Below, piece after piece: positions 32,540 to 41,453 of a DNA stretch of 43,728 nucleotides. The notes below the pieces were generated by a model that saw only the letters and a program-made list of their open reading frames with translations, had not been told where the DNA came from and ran no database searches. The position numbers and the translations under genes are program-made. Within the stretch, counting starts at the first letter, position 1, and the number at the start of each line of letters is the position of its first letter. This DNA is from CAJQND01 sp051010055 (lineage in GTDB: Bacteria > Pseudomonadota > Alphaproteobacteria > Rhizobiales > CAJQND01), in the NCBI GenBank assembly GCA_051010055.1, contig JBPCVY010000237.1:1-43728 (forward strand), read 5' to 3'.

Positions 32540-32725
32540 TATGCGCGTAAAAAAATTCAGTCCGATTACACAAATCTAATCAGCATAAAGACAGTCTTCA
32601 ATGTTTCGTTTGGCTTTATCTAAAATTTTCCAGAAAATTTTACCTCGAATTTACACCAATCTGTGAAACTGCACTCCACTAAAGAGCGGGGTTGGGTTGC
32701 TTGCTCTGTGCTCATGGCGATTTAG

Positions 32726-33241
32726 ATGGAGGGAGCCTTGGCCGACATTCTGGTACTTCTGGTGTTTCCGGCGCTGATCATTGCTGCCGCCGTCACCGAT
32801 ATTTTTACCATGACCATCTCGAACTGGATTTCAATCATCCTGGTCGCCGCATTTGGTCTGGCAGCATATCTCACCGGCATGTCGGGTTCAGAAACAATGT
32901 CACATCTGGCCGCCGGCTTTCTGGTTCTGTGCGTTGGCTTCGGTTTGTTCTGCTTTAACATTATTGGCGGCGGCGATGCCAAGTTTCTTGCCGCAATCGC
33001 TTTATGGTTCGGCTTTGGGGACATCTTGTCCCTGTTAATGGTCACCGCCTTGTTTGGCGGGCCGCTGTGTCTGCTTCTGGTGATTTTGCGCAAACATCCC
33101 TTACCAGGATGGTTTGCCGATCAGGAATGGGCAAAGAGGCTTCATTCCAAAGATACCGGCGCGCCTTACGGTGTGGCAATCGCAGCCGCCACACTGGTTT
33201 TATATGCCGATACTCCAGTAATGGAGGCGTTTGTTTTGTGA
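32726..33241 (+). CDS. cpaA: Prepilin peptidase CpaA (A24 family)
   Basis: This 171-residue inner-membrane aspartic protease cleaves and may methylate the Flp prepilin. The two catalytic aspartates lie in 'AAVTDIFTMTISN' and 'IIGGGDAKFLAAIALW'. Five to six hydrophobic segments fill the chain. An ATG at 32726 opens the frame, but a TTG at 32738 has GGAGGG 4 bases upstream and gives the family-like start 'MADILVLLVFP', so either may be used. The gene follows the pilin terminator and begins the cpa/tad assembly series. Confidence 0.92.
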   Translation: MEGALADILVLLVFPALIIAAAVTDIFTMTISNWISIILVAAFGLAAYLTGMSGSETMSHLAAGFLVLCVGFGLFCFNIIGGGDAKFLAAIALWFGFGDILSLLMVTALFGGPLCLLLVILRKHPLPGWFADQEWAKRLHSKDTGAPYGVAIAAATLVLYADTPVMEAFVL

Positions 33242-33313
33242 TGACAGTATTTCGCAAAAAAACTCGACGATCTGAAAGAATTATTCGAGTTGATAGAAAG
33301 TTTATCACTTCTA

Positions 33314-33328
33314 TTAACCATAATTTGA
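33314..33328. promoter_or_regulatory. Near-consensus CtrA-type box upstream of cpaB
   Basis: TTAACCATAATTTGA matches TTAA-N7-TTAA at seven of eight positions and lies about 85 bases before the chosen cpaB start, in the 155-base gap after cpaA. It is a candidate second CtrA site for the assembly genes, weaker than the pilin box. Confidence 0.35.
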
Positions 33329-33411
33329 CCATTTCCCGTGCACCCTCAAACAAGACCGGTGCACGGCAAATCAGGCTGCTGTCCGGTTAATTCAAGTTGG
33401 GGCTGGGAAAG

Positions 33412-34227
33412 ATGCAAGTTAAAAGAGTTATGGTGTTAGGTTTGGCCCTCGGTGCAGCTGTTGTTGCCGGGGTGCTTGCGAAAAACATCCTCACGGAGAA
33501 AACCGTTGAGATCGTCCAGACGCCGAGCGAGGAAACCATTCGGATACTGGTCGCTGCGAAAGACATTCCCCTGGGCAACCAGCTCACGGAGAAGGGCATT
33601 CAGTGGCAGACCTGGCCGAAAAAGGCAGTCTCGTCGAAGTACATTACCAAGGCGAAAGTGCCTGACGGCTTAAGCAAATATGCAAGAGCGCTTGCCCGCA
33701 CGGGAATTATTGCCGGCGAGCCAATTCTTGAAAGAAAACTCATTTCTCCAGAGACCGGCGGGTTTATGGCTGCAATCTTGCCCAAGGGCATGCGCGCAGT
33801 TTCATTCAAGATATCCGCTGACACTGGCGCAGGTGGTTTCATACTTCCAAACGACCGTGTTGACATTATTCTTACGCGTAAAGTCAGGATGAAAAAGGGC
33901 AGTGAAGAAGCGCATGTGTCTGAAACGGTCCTGAAGAATGTTCGCGTCCTCGCGATTAACCAGACTTTCCGCGAGAACGAAAAAGGTGACCAGGTTATCG
34001 TCGGCAAAACCGCAACGGTGGAGCTACGCCCTCAGCAGACCGAAATCTTGGAAGTTGCTGATTCCATGGGCGCTCTCTCCCTGTCTCTGCGCTCAATTGC
34101 GGAGACTTCCGGCAAGCTCGGCGATGCTGGCCCCAAATCTGCAGAAAACTTCTCTAGCGGCCGTGGAGGCGGCGGTGTGGCGGTTATCCGCTACGGCTCC
34201 ACCTCAATCATCCACGGCAATCAGTAA
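33412..34227 (+). CDS. cpaB: Flp pilus assembly protein CpaB (RcpC)
   Basis: This 271-residue protein is anchored or exported by a single N-terminal hydrophobic segment ('VLGLALGAAVVAGVLAKNI'). A SAF-like domain follows ('RILVAAKDIPLGNQLTEKGI') and then the RcpC/CpaB domain with 'RAVSFKISADTGAGGFILPN' and 'DRVDIILTR'. CpaB acts in the periplasm with the CpaC secretin. The frame opens at TTG 33397; the ATG at 33412 gives the usual 'MQVKRVMVLG' start. The stop region provides the ribosome site (TAAGGA) for cpaC, 11 bases downstream. Confidence 0.93.
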   Translation: MQVKRVMVLGLALGAAVVAGVLAKNILTEKTVEIVQTPSEETIRILVAAKDIPLGNQLTEKGIQWQTWPKKAVSSKYITKAKVPDGLSKYARALARTGIIAGEPILERKLISPETGGFMAAILPKGMRAVSFKISADTGAGGFILPNDRVDIILTRKVRMKKGSEEAHVSETVLKNVRVLAINQTFRENEKGDQVIVGKTATVELRPQQTEILEVADSMGALSLSLRSIAETSGKLGDAGPKSAENFSSGRGGGGVAVIRYGSTSIIHGNQ

Positions 34228-34238
34228 GGAATCCGGTT

Positions 34239-35756
34239 ATGATCAGGTGTTCGACGATCAGAAAATCCACTTCTAAGGACCATGGCCGGATTCCCGTGAG
34301 ATGGGCATTTGCTGCCTTGGTTGTACTCCTCTTCGCCGCAGTGGCCCAGCATCCCGGGTTCGTATCACAGGCGGAAGCGGGCAATCGTGCGGTTAGAATT
34401 GCCAAGGGCGAAACCGACCGCAAACTCCATATCGGCGTCAACAAAACCGTAGTTGTGCGGTTGCCGGTGGCAGCGCGCGATGTGCTTGTCGGCAACCCGG
34501 AAATGGTTGATGCCGTGGCACGCACGCCATATACGGTCTATCTTTTCGCTAAGAAAATCGGCGAAACAAACGTCTTCTTCTTTGATGGCCAGGGCCGCCA
34601 GGTGCTGAGCCTGGATATAGACGTTGGCCGCGATGCTACCGCACTGAAAAACGTCTTTAACCGCATTATGCCGGGCAACCACATCAAGGTTGATTCGGTC
34701 GGTGAAACGGTTGTTCTTTCCGGTAAGGTGCGCAGCGCCGAAGATTCAGCACAAGCCTCGATGATTGCGGCAAAGTATGTCGGCGACAAGGAAAAAGTTG
34801 TCAACACAATCACCATCGCAGACAAGCAGCAAGTCCTGTTGAAGGTGCGCGTGGTCGAGGTTCAGCGCCAAGTGCTCAAACAACTCGGTGTCGATGCCGC
34901 CGGTTTGATCAAAATTGGTAACGCTAGCGTGGGTTTGATATCGGGCAATCCGTTCACCGTGGCCGGCCAAGCTTTGAACGGTAGTGCCATTGGTGAGTTT
35001 GCGGGTAATGGTGTCTTCGGCGCCGTTTCAGGTGATGGCAACTTTGCCGGCGCGCTGCGGTTGATGGAGCGCGATGGCATGATCCGCACGCTTGCCGCGC
35101 CGACTTTGACGTCAATCTCCGGTGAATCGGCAAAGTTCCTGGCCGGTGGTGAGTTTCCGGTGCCCGTCAACAGCGGCGACGATGGTATCACGGTTTCCTT
35201 CAAACCTTTCGGTGTAGGCCTTGGATTTACGCCGGTGGTTCTGAACGAAAACCGCATCAATCTGAAAATCTCAACGGAAGTTTCAGAAATCTCGTCTGAA
35301 AACCAGGCGAGCGTTGGTGCAGGCGGAACAATCAGCGGCGACGCTGAAACGGCGGTGTTCAACCAGAATAAGTTCATCATCCCATCACTGCGGGTGCGGC
35401 GCGCTGAAACAACCGTGGAAATTGGTTCTGGCGGATCGCTTGTACTTGCCGGGCTTATTTCAGAACGCTTGCGCCAGGACATTAACGGCATTCCGGGGAT
35501 GAAAGATGTGCCCATTCTTGGAACGCTTTTCCGGAGCCGTGACTTCCAGCGCAATGAAACCGAGCTGGTGGTGATGGTTACCCCGATCATCGTCAAGCCT
35601 GTTAGCGAACAACAGATTGCCACACCGCTTGACCGTCTCATTGATCCTTCTGATGTCGATACGATCCTGTTTGGCCGCCTCAACGCGGTGTACGGACGGG
35701 CCGATGAGATGCCACGCGGCACCTATCACGGCGAAGTTGGATACATTCTCGAGTAG
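34239..35756 (+). CDS. cpaC: Tad pilus outer-membrane secretin CpaC (RcpA)
   Basis: This 505-residue outer-membrane channel for the Flp pilus has a signal peptide (to about residue 48, 'VSQAEAG'). The N-terminal pilus-secretin domain (about residues 55-130) includes 'VLVGNPEMVDAVA' and 'KKIGETNVFFFDGQG'. A BON-like part follows (about 140-190, 'VLSGKVRSAEDSAQASMIA'). The secretin domain (about 270-460) shows 'LAAPTLTSISGESAKFLAGG' and 'VLAGLISERLRQDINGIPG', with the conserved 'VPILGTLFRS'. The start ATG is 11 bases after cpaB. The paralogous N-domain also occurs alone in the gene at 31236. Confidence 0.94.
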   Translation: MIRCSTIRKSTSKDHGRIPVRWAFAALVVLLFAAVAQHPGFVSQAEAGNRAVRIAKGETDRKLHIGVNKTVVVRLPVAARDVLVGNPEMVDAVARTPYTVYLFAKKIGETNVFFFDGQGRQVLSLDIDVGRDATALKNVFNRIMPGNHIKVDSVGETVVLSGKVRSAEDSAQASMIAAKYVGDKEKVVNTITIADKQQVLLKVRVVEVQRQVLKQLGVDAAGLIKIGNASVGLISGNPFTVAGQALNGSAIGEFAGNGVFGAVSGDGNFAGALRLMERDGMIRTLAAPTLTSISGESAKFLAGGEFPVPVNSGDDGITVSFKPFGVGLGFTPVVLNENRINLKISTEVSEISSENQASVGAGGTISGDAETAVFNQNKFIIPSLRVRRAETTVEIGSGGSLVLAGLISERLRQDINGIPGMKDVPILGTLFRSRDFQRNETELVVMVTPIIVKPVSEQQIATPLDRLIDPSDVDTILFGRLNAVYGRADEMPRGTYHGEVGYILE

Positions 35757-35776
35757 TGCAGGTTGGAGGAATAACC

Positions 35777-36484
35777 ATGTCGAGTAAAAACGTAAAATCC
35801 GCAACCCGCACAGTGCCAATTATGGCAATTGGGCTTGCCGGAGCACTTTTGGCAGGTTGTCAGTCGATGCCAGCCAACAACGAAGATTTGGCGGCCAACC
35901 CGGGCGTCCAGTACTGGCAGCGCTATCCGATTGATGTGGAAACAGGCCAAGTGCGTATGCAGGTGCCGACAAGTCACGGCGCGAACTTCACCCCAACACG
36001 GGAATCTGAAATTCGCAAGTTTGTCGCCCGCTATCCATCAACGGCAGCCGGCAAAATGGTGATTTCCACCCCATCAGGCGGTGGCTCGAAGGCAAACGCT
36101 GTGTCTGCCCGCGTCTCGCAAATAGCGTCGCAGGAAAATGTGCCCTACCGCTTGATCGTTCATAAACGTCATAAGGCGAGCAAGGGTTCACCGGTTGTCA
36201 TTTCCTACCAGCGTCACTTTGCAGTTACCGAAAAGTGTGGCGACTGGTCTCGAAACATGGCCGTGACCGGCGAGAACAGGCCGTATGAGGATTTCGGTTG
36301 CTCGTCGCAGCACAATCTCGCCGCGATGGCCGACAACCCGCGTGATCTTGTAACGCCGCGCGCCATGAGCCCGCTCTACGGCACACGCAACGATGTAGTT
36401 TACGACAAGCATATCCAAGGCAAGAAGACCAGCTCCCAGCGTGACACGGATGCGTCTGGTGCAGTCAGTGAAGTTGCCAACTAA
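35777..36484 (+). CDS. cpaD: Tad pilus assembly lipoprotein CpaD
   Basis: This 235-residue lipoprotein has a lipobox 'LLAGC' near residue 30 after a hydrophobic leader, so the mature protein begins at Cys. The CpaD family region has 'EKCGDWSRNMAV' and 'YEDFGCSSQHNLAAMADNPR', the most conserved block of the family. The frame begins at a GTG (35756) overlapping the cpaC stop, but the ATG at 35777 has GGAGGA 7 bases upstream and is chosen. CpaD probably supports the CpaC secretin in the outer membrane. Confidence 0.92.
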   Translation: MSSKNVKSATRTVPIMAIGLAGALLAGCQSMPANNEDLAANPGVQYWQRYPIDVETGQVRMQVPTSHGANFTPTRESEIRKFVARYPSTAAGKMVISTPSGGGSKANAVSARVSQIASQENVPYRLIVHKRHKASKGSPVVISYQRHFAVTEKCGDWSRNMAVTGENRPYEDFGCSSQHNLAAMADNPRDLVTPRAMSPLYGTRNDVVYDKHIQGKKTSSQRDTDASGAVSEVAN

Positions 36485-36507
36485 GGATTTGAGGTGGGAA
36501 AGAGAAG

Positions 36508-37806
36508 ATGAGCGATCAAGCACAAAAGATCGAACCACAGCTTAATGAAGAAGCCGCGGTTCAGCAGGCGCCCGCCGCAAAGGATAAGTCAGTTGTTGCT
36601 GACATTCCACGGATTTCGATCCAGGCGTTTTGTGAAACAGAAGCGATAGCCTCTGCTCTGCAGGGCGCGGCATCGGACCGGCGCTTTTCAAAGGCACACA
36701 CCAACATTCAGCTAGGTGGCATTTCGGCGGCGACCCAATGGTTTTCGCAGGCTCCGACACCGAATGTGCTGATCATTGAATCCCGCGCCATGCGCGATGG
36801 AATGCTTGGCGAACTTGCCGAGCTTGCAAAGGTTTGCGATGAGACGACGAAAGTCGTGGTTATCGGCCATGTCAACGACGTGCTGCTCTACCGGACTTTG
36901 GTTTCGCAAGGGGTGAGCGAGTACATTGTCGCACCTGTAAACGAGCTTCAGATTATCGAGAGCATTTCGAGCCTTTATTCAAAGCCTGATGCAGCACCTG
37001 TTGGCCGGGTATTTGTTTTTGCCGGTGCAAAGGGCGGTGTTGGTTCCTCGACATTGGCGCACAATGTGGGGTGGGTCATCTCTGAGATGCTCGCCGATGA
37101 CGTGGTGATTGCAGATCTGGATCTTGCTTATGGTACTGCCGGGCTGAACTTCAATCAGGATTCATCGCAAGGCATTGCTGAAGCGCTGGGTGCACCGGAC
37201 CGGCTTGATGAAATGCTCATCGACAGGTTGCTGACAAAGTGCTCCGAACGGTTGAGTCTTTTGACCGCACCGGGGGCAGTCGACCGTGACTTTACAATTG
37301 AAGAGGAGACCCTTGACATTATCCTTGATGTTATCCGCCATTCCGTGCCGACGGTTATCGTCGACATGCCAAACGTCTGGGCGCCCTGGGCACGCCAGAC
37401 CTTGATGAAAGCGGACGAAATCGTAATTACCGCAACGCCGGAAATCGCCAGCTTGCGCAATACGAAAAATCTCGTCGACATGCTGGCCGCCAACCGGCCT
37501 AACGATAAGAAACCCTATTTGGTGCTGAACATGGCCGCTGTTCCAAAACGACCCGAAATTTCAGCCGCGGATTTCAGCAAGGCGATCGGTATCGAGCCCA
37601 ACGTTGTTATTCCGTACGACCCTGTGACGTTCGGCACAGCTACGAACAATGGCCAGATGGTGTTTGAAGTCGGGCCGAAGACCAAAGCCGCTGAATCAAT
37701 GATGACGCTTGGCAAGCTTGTAAGCGGGCGTTCGGAACCAGGTACAACTAAGAAGTTCAGCCTCGGGCCATTGATTGGGAAGCTGACCGGCAGGGGAGCT
37801 GAGTAA
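36508..37806 (+). CDS. cpaE: Tad pilus ATPase CpaE (ParA/MinD-like)
   Basis: This 432-residue protein has an atypical receiver-like N-terminal domain (about residues 30-155, 'SRAMRDGMLGELAELAKVCD') and a MinD/ParA-type ATPase domain. The deviant Walker A is 'GAKGGVGSSTLAHN' near residues 173-186, and the switch-type acidic motif is 'VVIADLDLAYGTAGLNF'. CpaE helps localise the pilus machine, in Caulobacter to the pole. The start ATG has a purine-rich site. cpaF begins 2 bases after its stop, so the two are likely translated together. Confidence 0.93.
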   Translation: MSDQAQKIEPQLNEEAAVQQAPAAKDKSVVADIPRISIQAFCETEAIASALQGAASDRRFSKAHTNIQLGGISAATQWFSQAPTPNVLIIESRAMRDGMLGELAELAKVCDETTKVVVIGHVNDVLLYRTLVSQGVSEYIVAPVNELQIIESISSLYSKPDAAPVGRVFVFAGAKGGVGSSTLAHNVGWVISEMLADDVVIADLDLAYGTAGLNFNQDSSQGIAEALGAPDRLDEMLIDRLLTKCSERLSLLTAPGAVDRDFTIEEETLDIILDVIRHSVPTVIVDMPNVWAPWARQTLMKADEIVITATPEIASLRNTKNLVDMLAANRPNDKKPYLVLNMAAVPKRPEISAADFSKAIGIEPNVVIPYDPVTFGTATNNGQMVFEVGPKTKAAESMMTLGKLVSGRSEPGTTKKFSLGPLIGKLTGRGAE

Positions 37807-37808
37807 GT

Positions 37809-39356
37809 ATGTTTGGAAAACGCGGGGATTTGAGCGGACAATCGGCGCCGCCGCAGGGTAATCCCGCCAGTGGTGTGCCTGCGGTTGTTGACGAAAACGC
37901 ACATCCTGCATCAAGCGGTAATAATCCTGTTCCTGATCTACCGCCAATGCAATCAGGCGCCAATCCTGCCGAAGATGCGAACGGCCTGCCGGTAAAGGGC
38001 GGTGGTTCCCAACCTCCTGTCATGCCCGCTCAGGAGGAGAAAAAGAAGCAATCCCAAAAGCGTTCCGACGACTACTACGACATCAAGACGACGATTTTTA
38101 ACGCTCTGATTGATGCGATTGACCTGACCAAGCTTTCGCAGCTGGACAGGGCGGCTGCGCGTGAGGAAATCCGTGATATCGTCAGCGAGATCATTGCAAT
38201 CAAAGATGTAATGATGTCGATTGCCGAGCAGGAAGAGTTGCTTGAGGACATCTGTAACGACGTCCTTGGCTATGGTCCGCTTGAGCCGCTGTTGGCCCGT
38301 GATGAAATTGCCGACATCATGGTCAATGGCTCTAATACCGTTTACATCGAAGTTGAGGGTAAAATTGAACCCACCGGCATTCGCTTCCGGGACAATCAGC
38401 AGCTGATGAACATCTGTCAGCGGATTGTTAGCCAGGTGGGCCGCCGGGTCGATGAAGCAAGCCCGATTTGTGACGCCCGCCTGCCAGACGGTTCCCGCGT
38501 CAATGTCATTGCGCCTCCATTGGCAATTGACGGCGCTGCGCTCACCATTCGTAAGTTTAAGAAGGATCGCCTTCGTCTGACCGATCTGGTGAACCTGAAG
38601 TCGGTGACACCGGAGGGCGCCAAGATTCTGTCAATTATTGGCCGGGTCCGCTGTAATGTTCTGATTTCTGGCGGTACGGGCTCCGGTAAAACGACGCTGC
38701 TGAACGCACTCACTGGTTTTATCGAAGAAGACGAACGCGTAATCACTTGCGAGGATGCTGCAGAACTGCAATTGCAGCAGCCTCACGTTGTGCGCCTGGA
38801 AACCCGCCCGCCGAACCTTGAAGGTGAAGGCGAAATCACCATGCGTGATCTCGTCAAGAACTGCCTGCGCATGCGCCCTGAGCGTATTATAGTTGGCGAG
38901 GTGCGTGGACCTGAAGCGTTCGATTTGCTGCAGGCGATGAACACCGGCCATGACGGCTCAATGGGAACTCTCCACGCAAACACACCGCGCGAAGCTCTCT
39001 CGCGCCTGGAATCAATGATTACCATGGGTGGCTTCGCCCTGCCTTCCAAAACCATCAAGGAAATGATTGTCGGCTCGATCGATCTCATCGTTCAGGCGGC
39101 GCGCTTGCGCGATGGTTCGCGCAAGATCACCCACATTACCGAGGTGGTCGGCATGGAAGGTGATGTCGTCATAACCCAGGATTTGTTTGTGTTCGATATT
39201 GAAGGTGAGGATGCGTCCGGGAAAATTATGGGCCGTCACCGCTCGACCGGAATTGCCAGGCCGCATTTTTGGGACCGCGCCCGCTATTATGGTGACGAAT
39301 TTGCGCTTGCAGAGGCTCTCGAGGCCGCTGAACTGAGGAACTCTAACGAAATTTGA
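37809..39356 (+). CDS. cpaF: Tad pilus secretion ATPase CpaF (TadA)
   Basis: This 515-residue hexameric type II/IV secretion ATPase powers pilus extension and retraction. The N-terminal ~75 residues are low-complexity (Pro/Gly/Asn/Gln-rich). The catalytic core has Walker A 'ISGGTGSGKTTLLNALTG' with Lys294, an Asp-box region 'EDERVITCEDAAELQLQQ', Walker B-like 'RPERIIVGEVRGPEAFDLLQ', and the His box 'TGHDGSMGTLHANTPREALS'. It follows cpaE by 2 bases and precedes tadB by 13. Confidence 0.95.
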   Translation: MFGKRGDLSGQSAPPQGNPASGVPAVVDENAHPASSGNNPVPDLPPMQSGANPAEDANGLPVKGGGSQPPVMPAQEEKKKQSQKRSDDYYDIKTTIFNALIDAIDLTKLSQLDRAAAREEIRDIVSEIIAIKDVMMSIAEQEELLEDICNDVLGYGPLEPLLARDEIADIMVNGSNTVYIEVEGKIEPTGIRFRDNQQLMNICQRIVSQVGRRVDEASPICDARLPDGSRVNVIAPPLAIDGAALTIRKFKKDRLRLTDLVNLKSVTPEGAKILSIIGRVRCNVLISGGTGSGKTTLLNALTGFIEEDERVITCEDAAELQLQQPHVVRLETRPPNLEGEGEITMRDLVKNCLRMRPERIIVGEVRGPEAFDLLQAMNTGHDGSMGTLHANTPREALSRLESMITMGGFALPSKTIKEMIVGSIDLIVQAARLRDGSRKITHITEVVGMEGDVVITQDLFVFDIEGEDASGKIMGRHRSTGIARPHFWDRARYYGDEFALAEALEAAELRNSNEI

Positions 39357-39369
39357 TGGGCTGGAAACC

Positions 39370-40374
39370 GTGTTGAGTGACGATCTAATCCAAATCCTTG
39401 TACTTGCTGTCTTCGGCATCGCTGTCGGCGCAATTCTTTATGTCGTGGCGCTGCCATACTTGACCGGCGAGCGGCGTGGTCAAAAACGCATGGCGCAAGT
39501 TTCCGGCGGCCAAACGGACTCTTTTGCCAAAAAATTGCTTGGCCCGGAAACGGACAGCAAGGACGCCCGCCGCAAACAAGTGCAGGACACGCTCAATCAG
39601 ATCGAGGAACGTGAAAAGGAGCGAAAGAAGCGCCTGACCATGGATATGATGTTAAAGCAGGCCGGTTTAAACATTTCTGTCCGCATGTTTTGGTTGCTCA
39701 GTATTGCATTCGGTGGCCTGGTTTTTGCCGGGTTTTTTGCATTTGGGAATTCAATCTATCTTTGCGCTGCAGCGGCATTTGCTGCGGCATTCGGCGTTCC
39801 GCGCTGGTTTGTCGCGTTCAAGCGAAACCGGCGCCAAGCATTGTTCCTGGCAGAGTTCGCCAACGCTATCGACGTCATCGTTCGCGGCCTTAAGGCGGGC
39901 TTGCCGGTCAACGACGCGTTGAAAGTGATCGCAACGGAATCTGTTCCCCCGGTGGGGCCTGAATTTGCCGAAGTAGTAGAAGGCCAGCGTGTGGGCATCA
40001 CCATTGAACAGGGCATTGAACGCATGTTCGAGCGGGTTCCATTGGCTGAGGTGAACTTCCTCGCCATTGTTATCGGTATCCAGGCAAAATCCGGGGGCAA
40101 TCTTGCGGAGGCGCTCGCCAATCTTTCAACGGTTCTGCGCGACCGCAAAAAAATGAAGGCGAAGATCAGGTCGGTTTCTCAAGAGGCGAAATCTTCAGCG
40201 GCCATCATTGGTTCATTGCCGCCCCTGATCATGATTTCGCTCTATCTCCTCAGGCCGGATTACATCTCTTTATTGTGGACCGAAGAACTCGGCAAAACCA
40301 TGCTGGTAGGATGCGCAATCTGGATGACAATTGGCATTTTGATCATGCGCAAGATGATCAACTTCAAAATTTGA
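39370..40374 (+). CDS. tadB: Tad pilus inner-membrane platform protein TadB
   Basis: This 334-residue type II secretion F-domain protein is one half of the inner-membrane platform of the pilus motor. An N-terminal membrane segment (residues 8-30) precedes a charged linker ('EEREKERKKRL'). Paired membrane segments lie at about residues 105-145, the F domain at about 155-280 ('FANAIDVIVRGLKAGLPVND' and 'AKSGGNLAEALANLSTVLRD'), and C-terminal helices end the chain. The start is a GTG at 39370 with GGCTGGAAACC before it; the next codon is TTG. It follows cpaF by 13 bases. Confidence 0.92.
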   Translation: MLSDDLIQILVLAVFGIAVGAILYVVALPYLTGERRGQKRMAQVSGGQTDSFAKKLLGPETDSKDARRKQVQDTLNQIEEREKERKKRLTMDMMLKQAGLNISVRMFWLLSIAFGGLVFAGFFAFGNSIYLCAAAAFAAAFGVPRWFVAFKRNRRQALFLAEFANAIDVIVRGLKAGLPVNDALKVIATESVPPVGPEFAEVVEGQRVGITIEQGIERMFERVPLAEVNFLAIVIGIQAKSGGNLAEALANLSTVLRDRKKMKAKIRSVSQEAKSSAAIIGSLPPLIMISLYLLRPDYISLLWTEELGKTMLVGCAIWMTIGILIMRKMINFKI

Positions 40375-40392
40375 TGGTTGGGGAAGAACACA

Positions 40393-41367
40393 ATGGTTGA
40401 TTTTGTAACAAAATATCTTGATCCCACATCGGTTGCCATCGGGTTGATCGTGCTTGCCACCTTCGCAACGGTTGTCACTTTGGTGATGCCCTTATTGGAA
40501 AGCGACAAGTTGCGTTCCCGAATGAAGGCGGTTTCCGACGAAAAAGAGCGCTTGAAAGCGCGCAACCGTGAGCGGTTGATGGATAATCAGAACAGGGCCC
40601 AGCTGCGCGAGAAACCACAAGGGTTCATGGTGCAGATCATCGAACGGCTCAATCTGCGTAAAATGCTTGAAGCAGGCGAAACTAGGGACAAGCTTCGCAT
40701 GGCCGGATTGCGAGGTCAGGCTCACGTTGTCAGCTTTGTGTTTTTCAGAGTGTGCTCGCCATTGGTTTTCGGTTTTGGTTCGTTCGCCTATCTCTACCTG
40801 TTTTTCCCCGATCAGGAACCGACCATGCGGTTGCTAGCAAGCTTTGTTGCTGCTTACCTTGGCTACTATTTCCCTTCGCTGGTTGTTCAGAATCTCATAA
40901 GCCGGCGCCAGGATTCAATCCAGCGCGCCTGGTCTGATGCGCTCGATCTGTTGCTGATCTGTGTTGAATCGGGGATGTCGATTGAAGCGGCGTTTCAACG
41001 TGTTGCCAATGAAATCGGTTCCCAGTCTGTTCCTTTGGCAGAGGAAATGACGTTGACCAACGCTGAGCTCTCCTATTTGCAGGACCGCCGGGTAGCTCTG
41101 GAAAATCTTGCCAAGCGCACAGGACTTCTTACCGTGAAGGCTGTCGTCACATCCCTTATCCAGGCTGAGCGCTATGGTACGCCCCTTGGCAGTGCGTTGC
41201 GTGTTCTGGCGCAGGAAAACCGCGACATGCGCATGGCGGAAGCCGAACGCAAGGCCGCTGCCCTGCCGCCCAAGCTGACAGTGCCGATGATTGCATTTTT
41301 CCTGCCGTGTATTTTCGTGGTTATCTTGGGCCCGGCCGCCATACAGGTTATGGAAGTGCGGAAATAG
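40393..41367 (+). CDS. tadC: Tad pilus inner-membrane platform protein TadC
   Basis: This 324-residue partner of TadB has the same F-domain organisation: membrane segment near residues 15-35, a basic charged stretch, paired helices at about 110-155, and the F domain with 'DALDLLLICVESGMSIEAAF' and 'AERYGTPLGSALRVLAQENR'. A last helix follows ('FFLPCIFVVILGPAAIQV'). The ATG at 40393 has GGGGAAG 7 bases upstream and is preferred over the TTG at 40378. It is the last gene of the plus-strand run; a bidirectional terminator follows 24 bases after its stop. Confidence 0.92.
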   Translation: MVDFVTKYLDPTSVAIGLIVLATFATVVTLVMPLLESDKLRSRMKAVSDEKERLKARNRERLMDNQNRAQLREKPQGFMVQIIERLNLRKMLEAGETRDKLRMAGLRGQAHVVSFVFFRVCSPLVFGFGSFAYLYLFFPDQEPTMRLLASFVAAYLGYYFPSLVVQNLISRRQDSIQRAWSDALDLLLICVESGMSIEAAFQRVANEIGSQSVPLAEEMTLTNAELSYLQDRRVALENLAKRTGLLTVKAVVTSLIQAERYGTPLGSALRVLAQENRDMRMAEAERKAAALPPKLTVPMIAFFLPCIFVVILGPAAIQVMEVRK

Positions 41368-41391
41368 ACTACAGTCTCCGAACAATCAAAA

Positions 41392-41418
41392 AACGCCCTG
41401 GATTTTTTCCAGGGCGTT
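41392..41418. terminator. Bidirectional terminator between tadC and tadD
   Basis: An 11-bp stem (AACGCCCTGGA at 41392-41402 and TCCAGGGCGTT at 41408-41418, loop TTTTT) is flanked by an A-run on the left and a T-run on the right, so it can stop transcription from both converging genes. Confidence 0.92.
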
Positions 41419-41453
41419 TTTGTTTTGTCAGAAATTCCGGCGCGGCGAAGGCG

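Noticed and set aside
33241..33390. Small basic 49-residue frame overlapping the cpaA stop by one base
   Set aside because: No ribosome site, no recognisable family, and the gap contains a candidate regulatory site; it may be coding, but I cannot support it.
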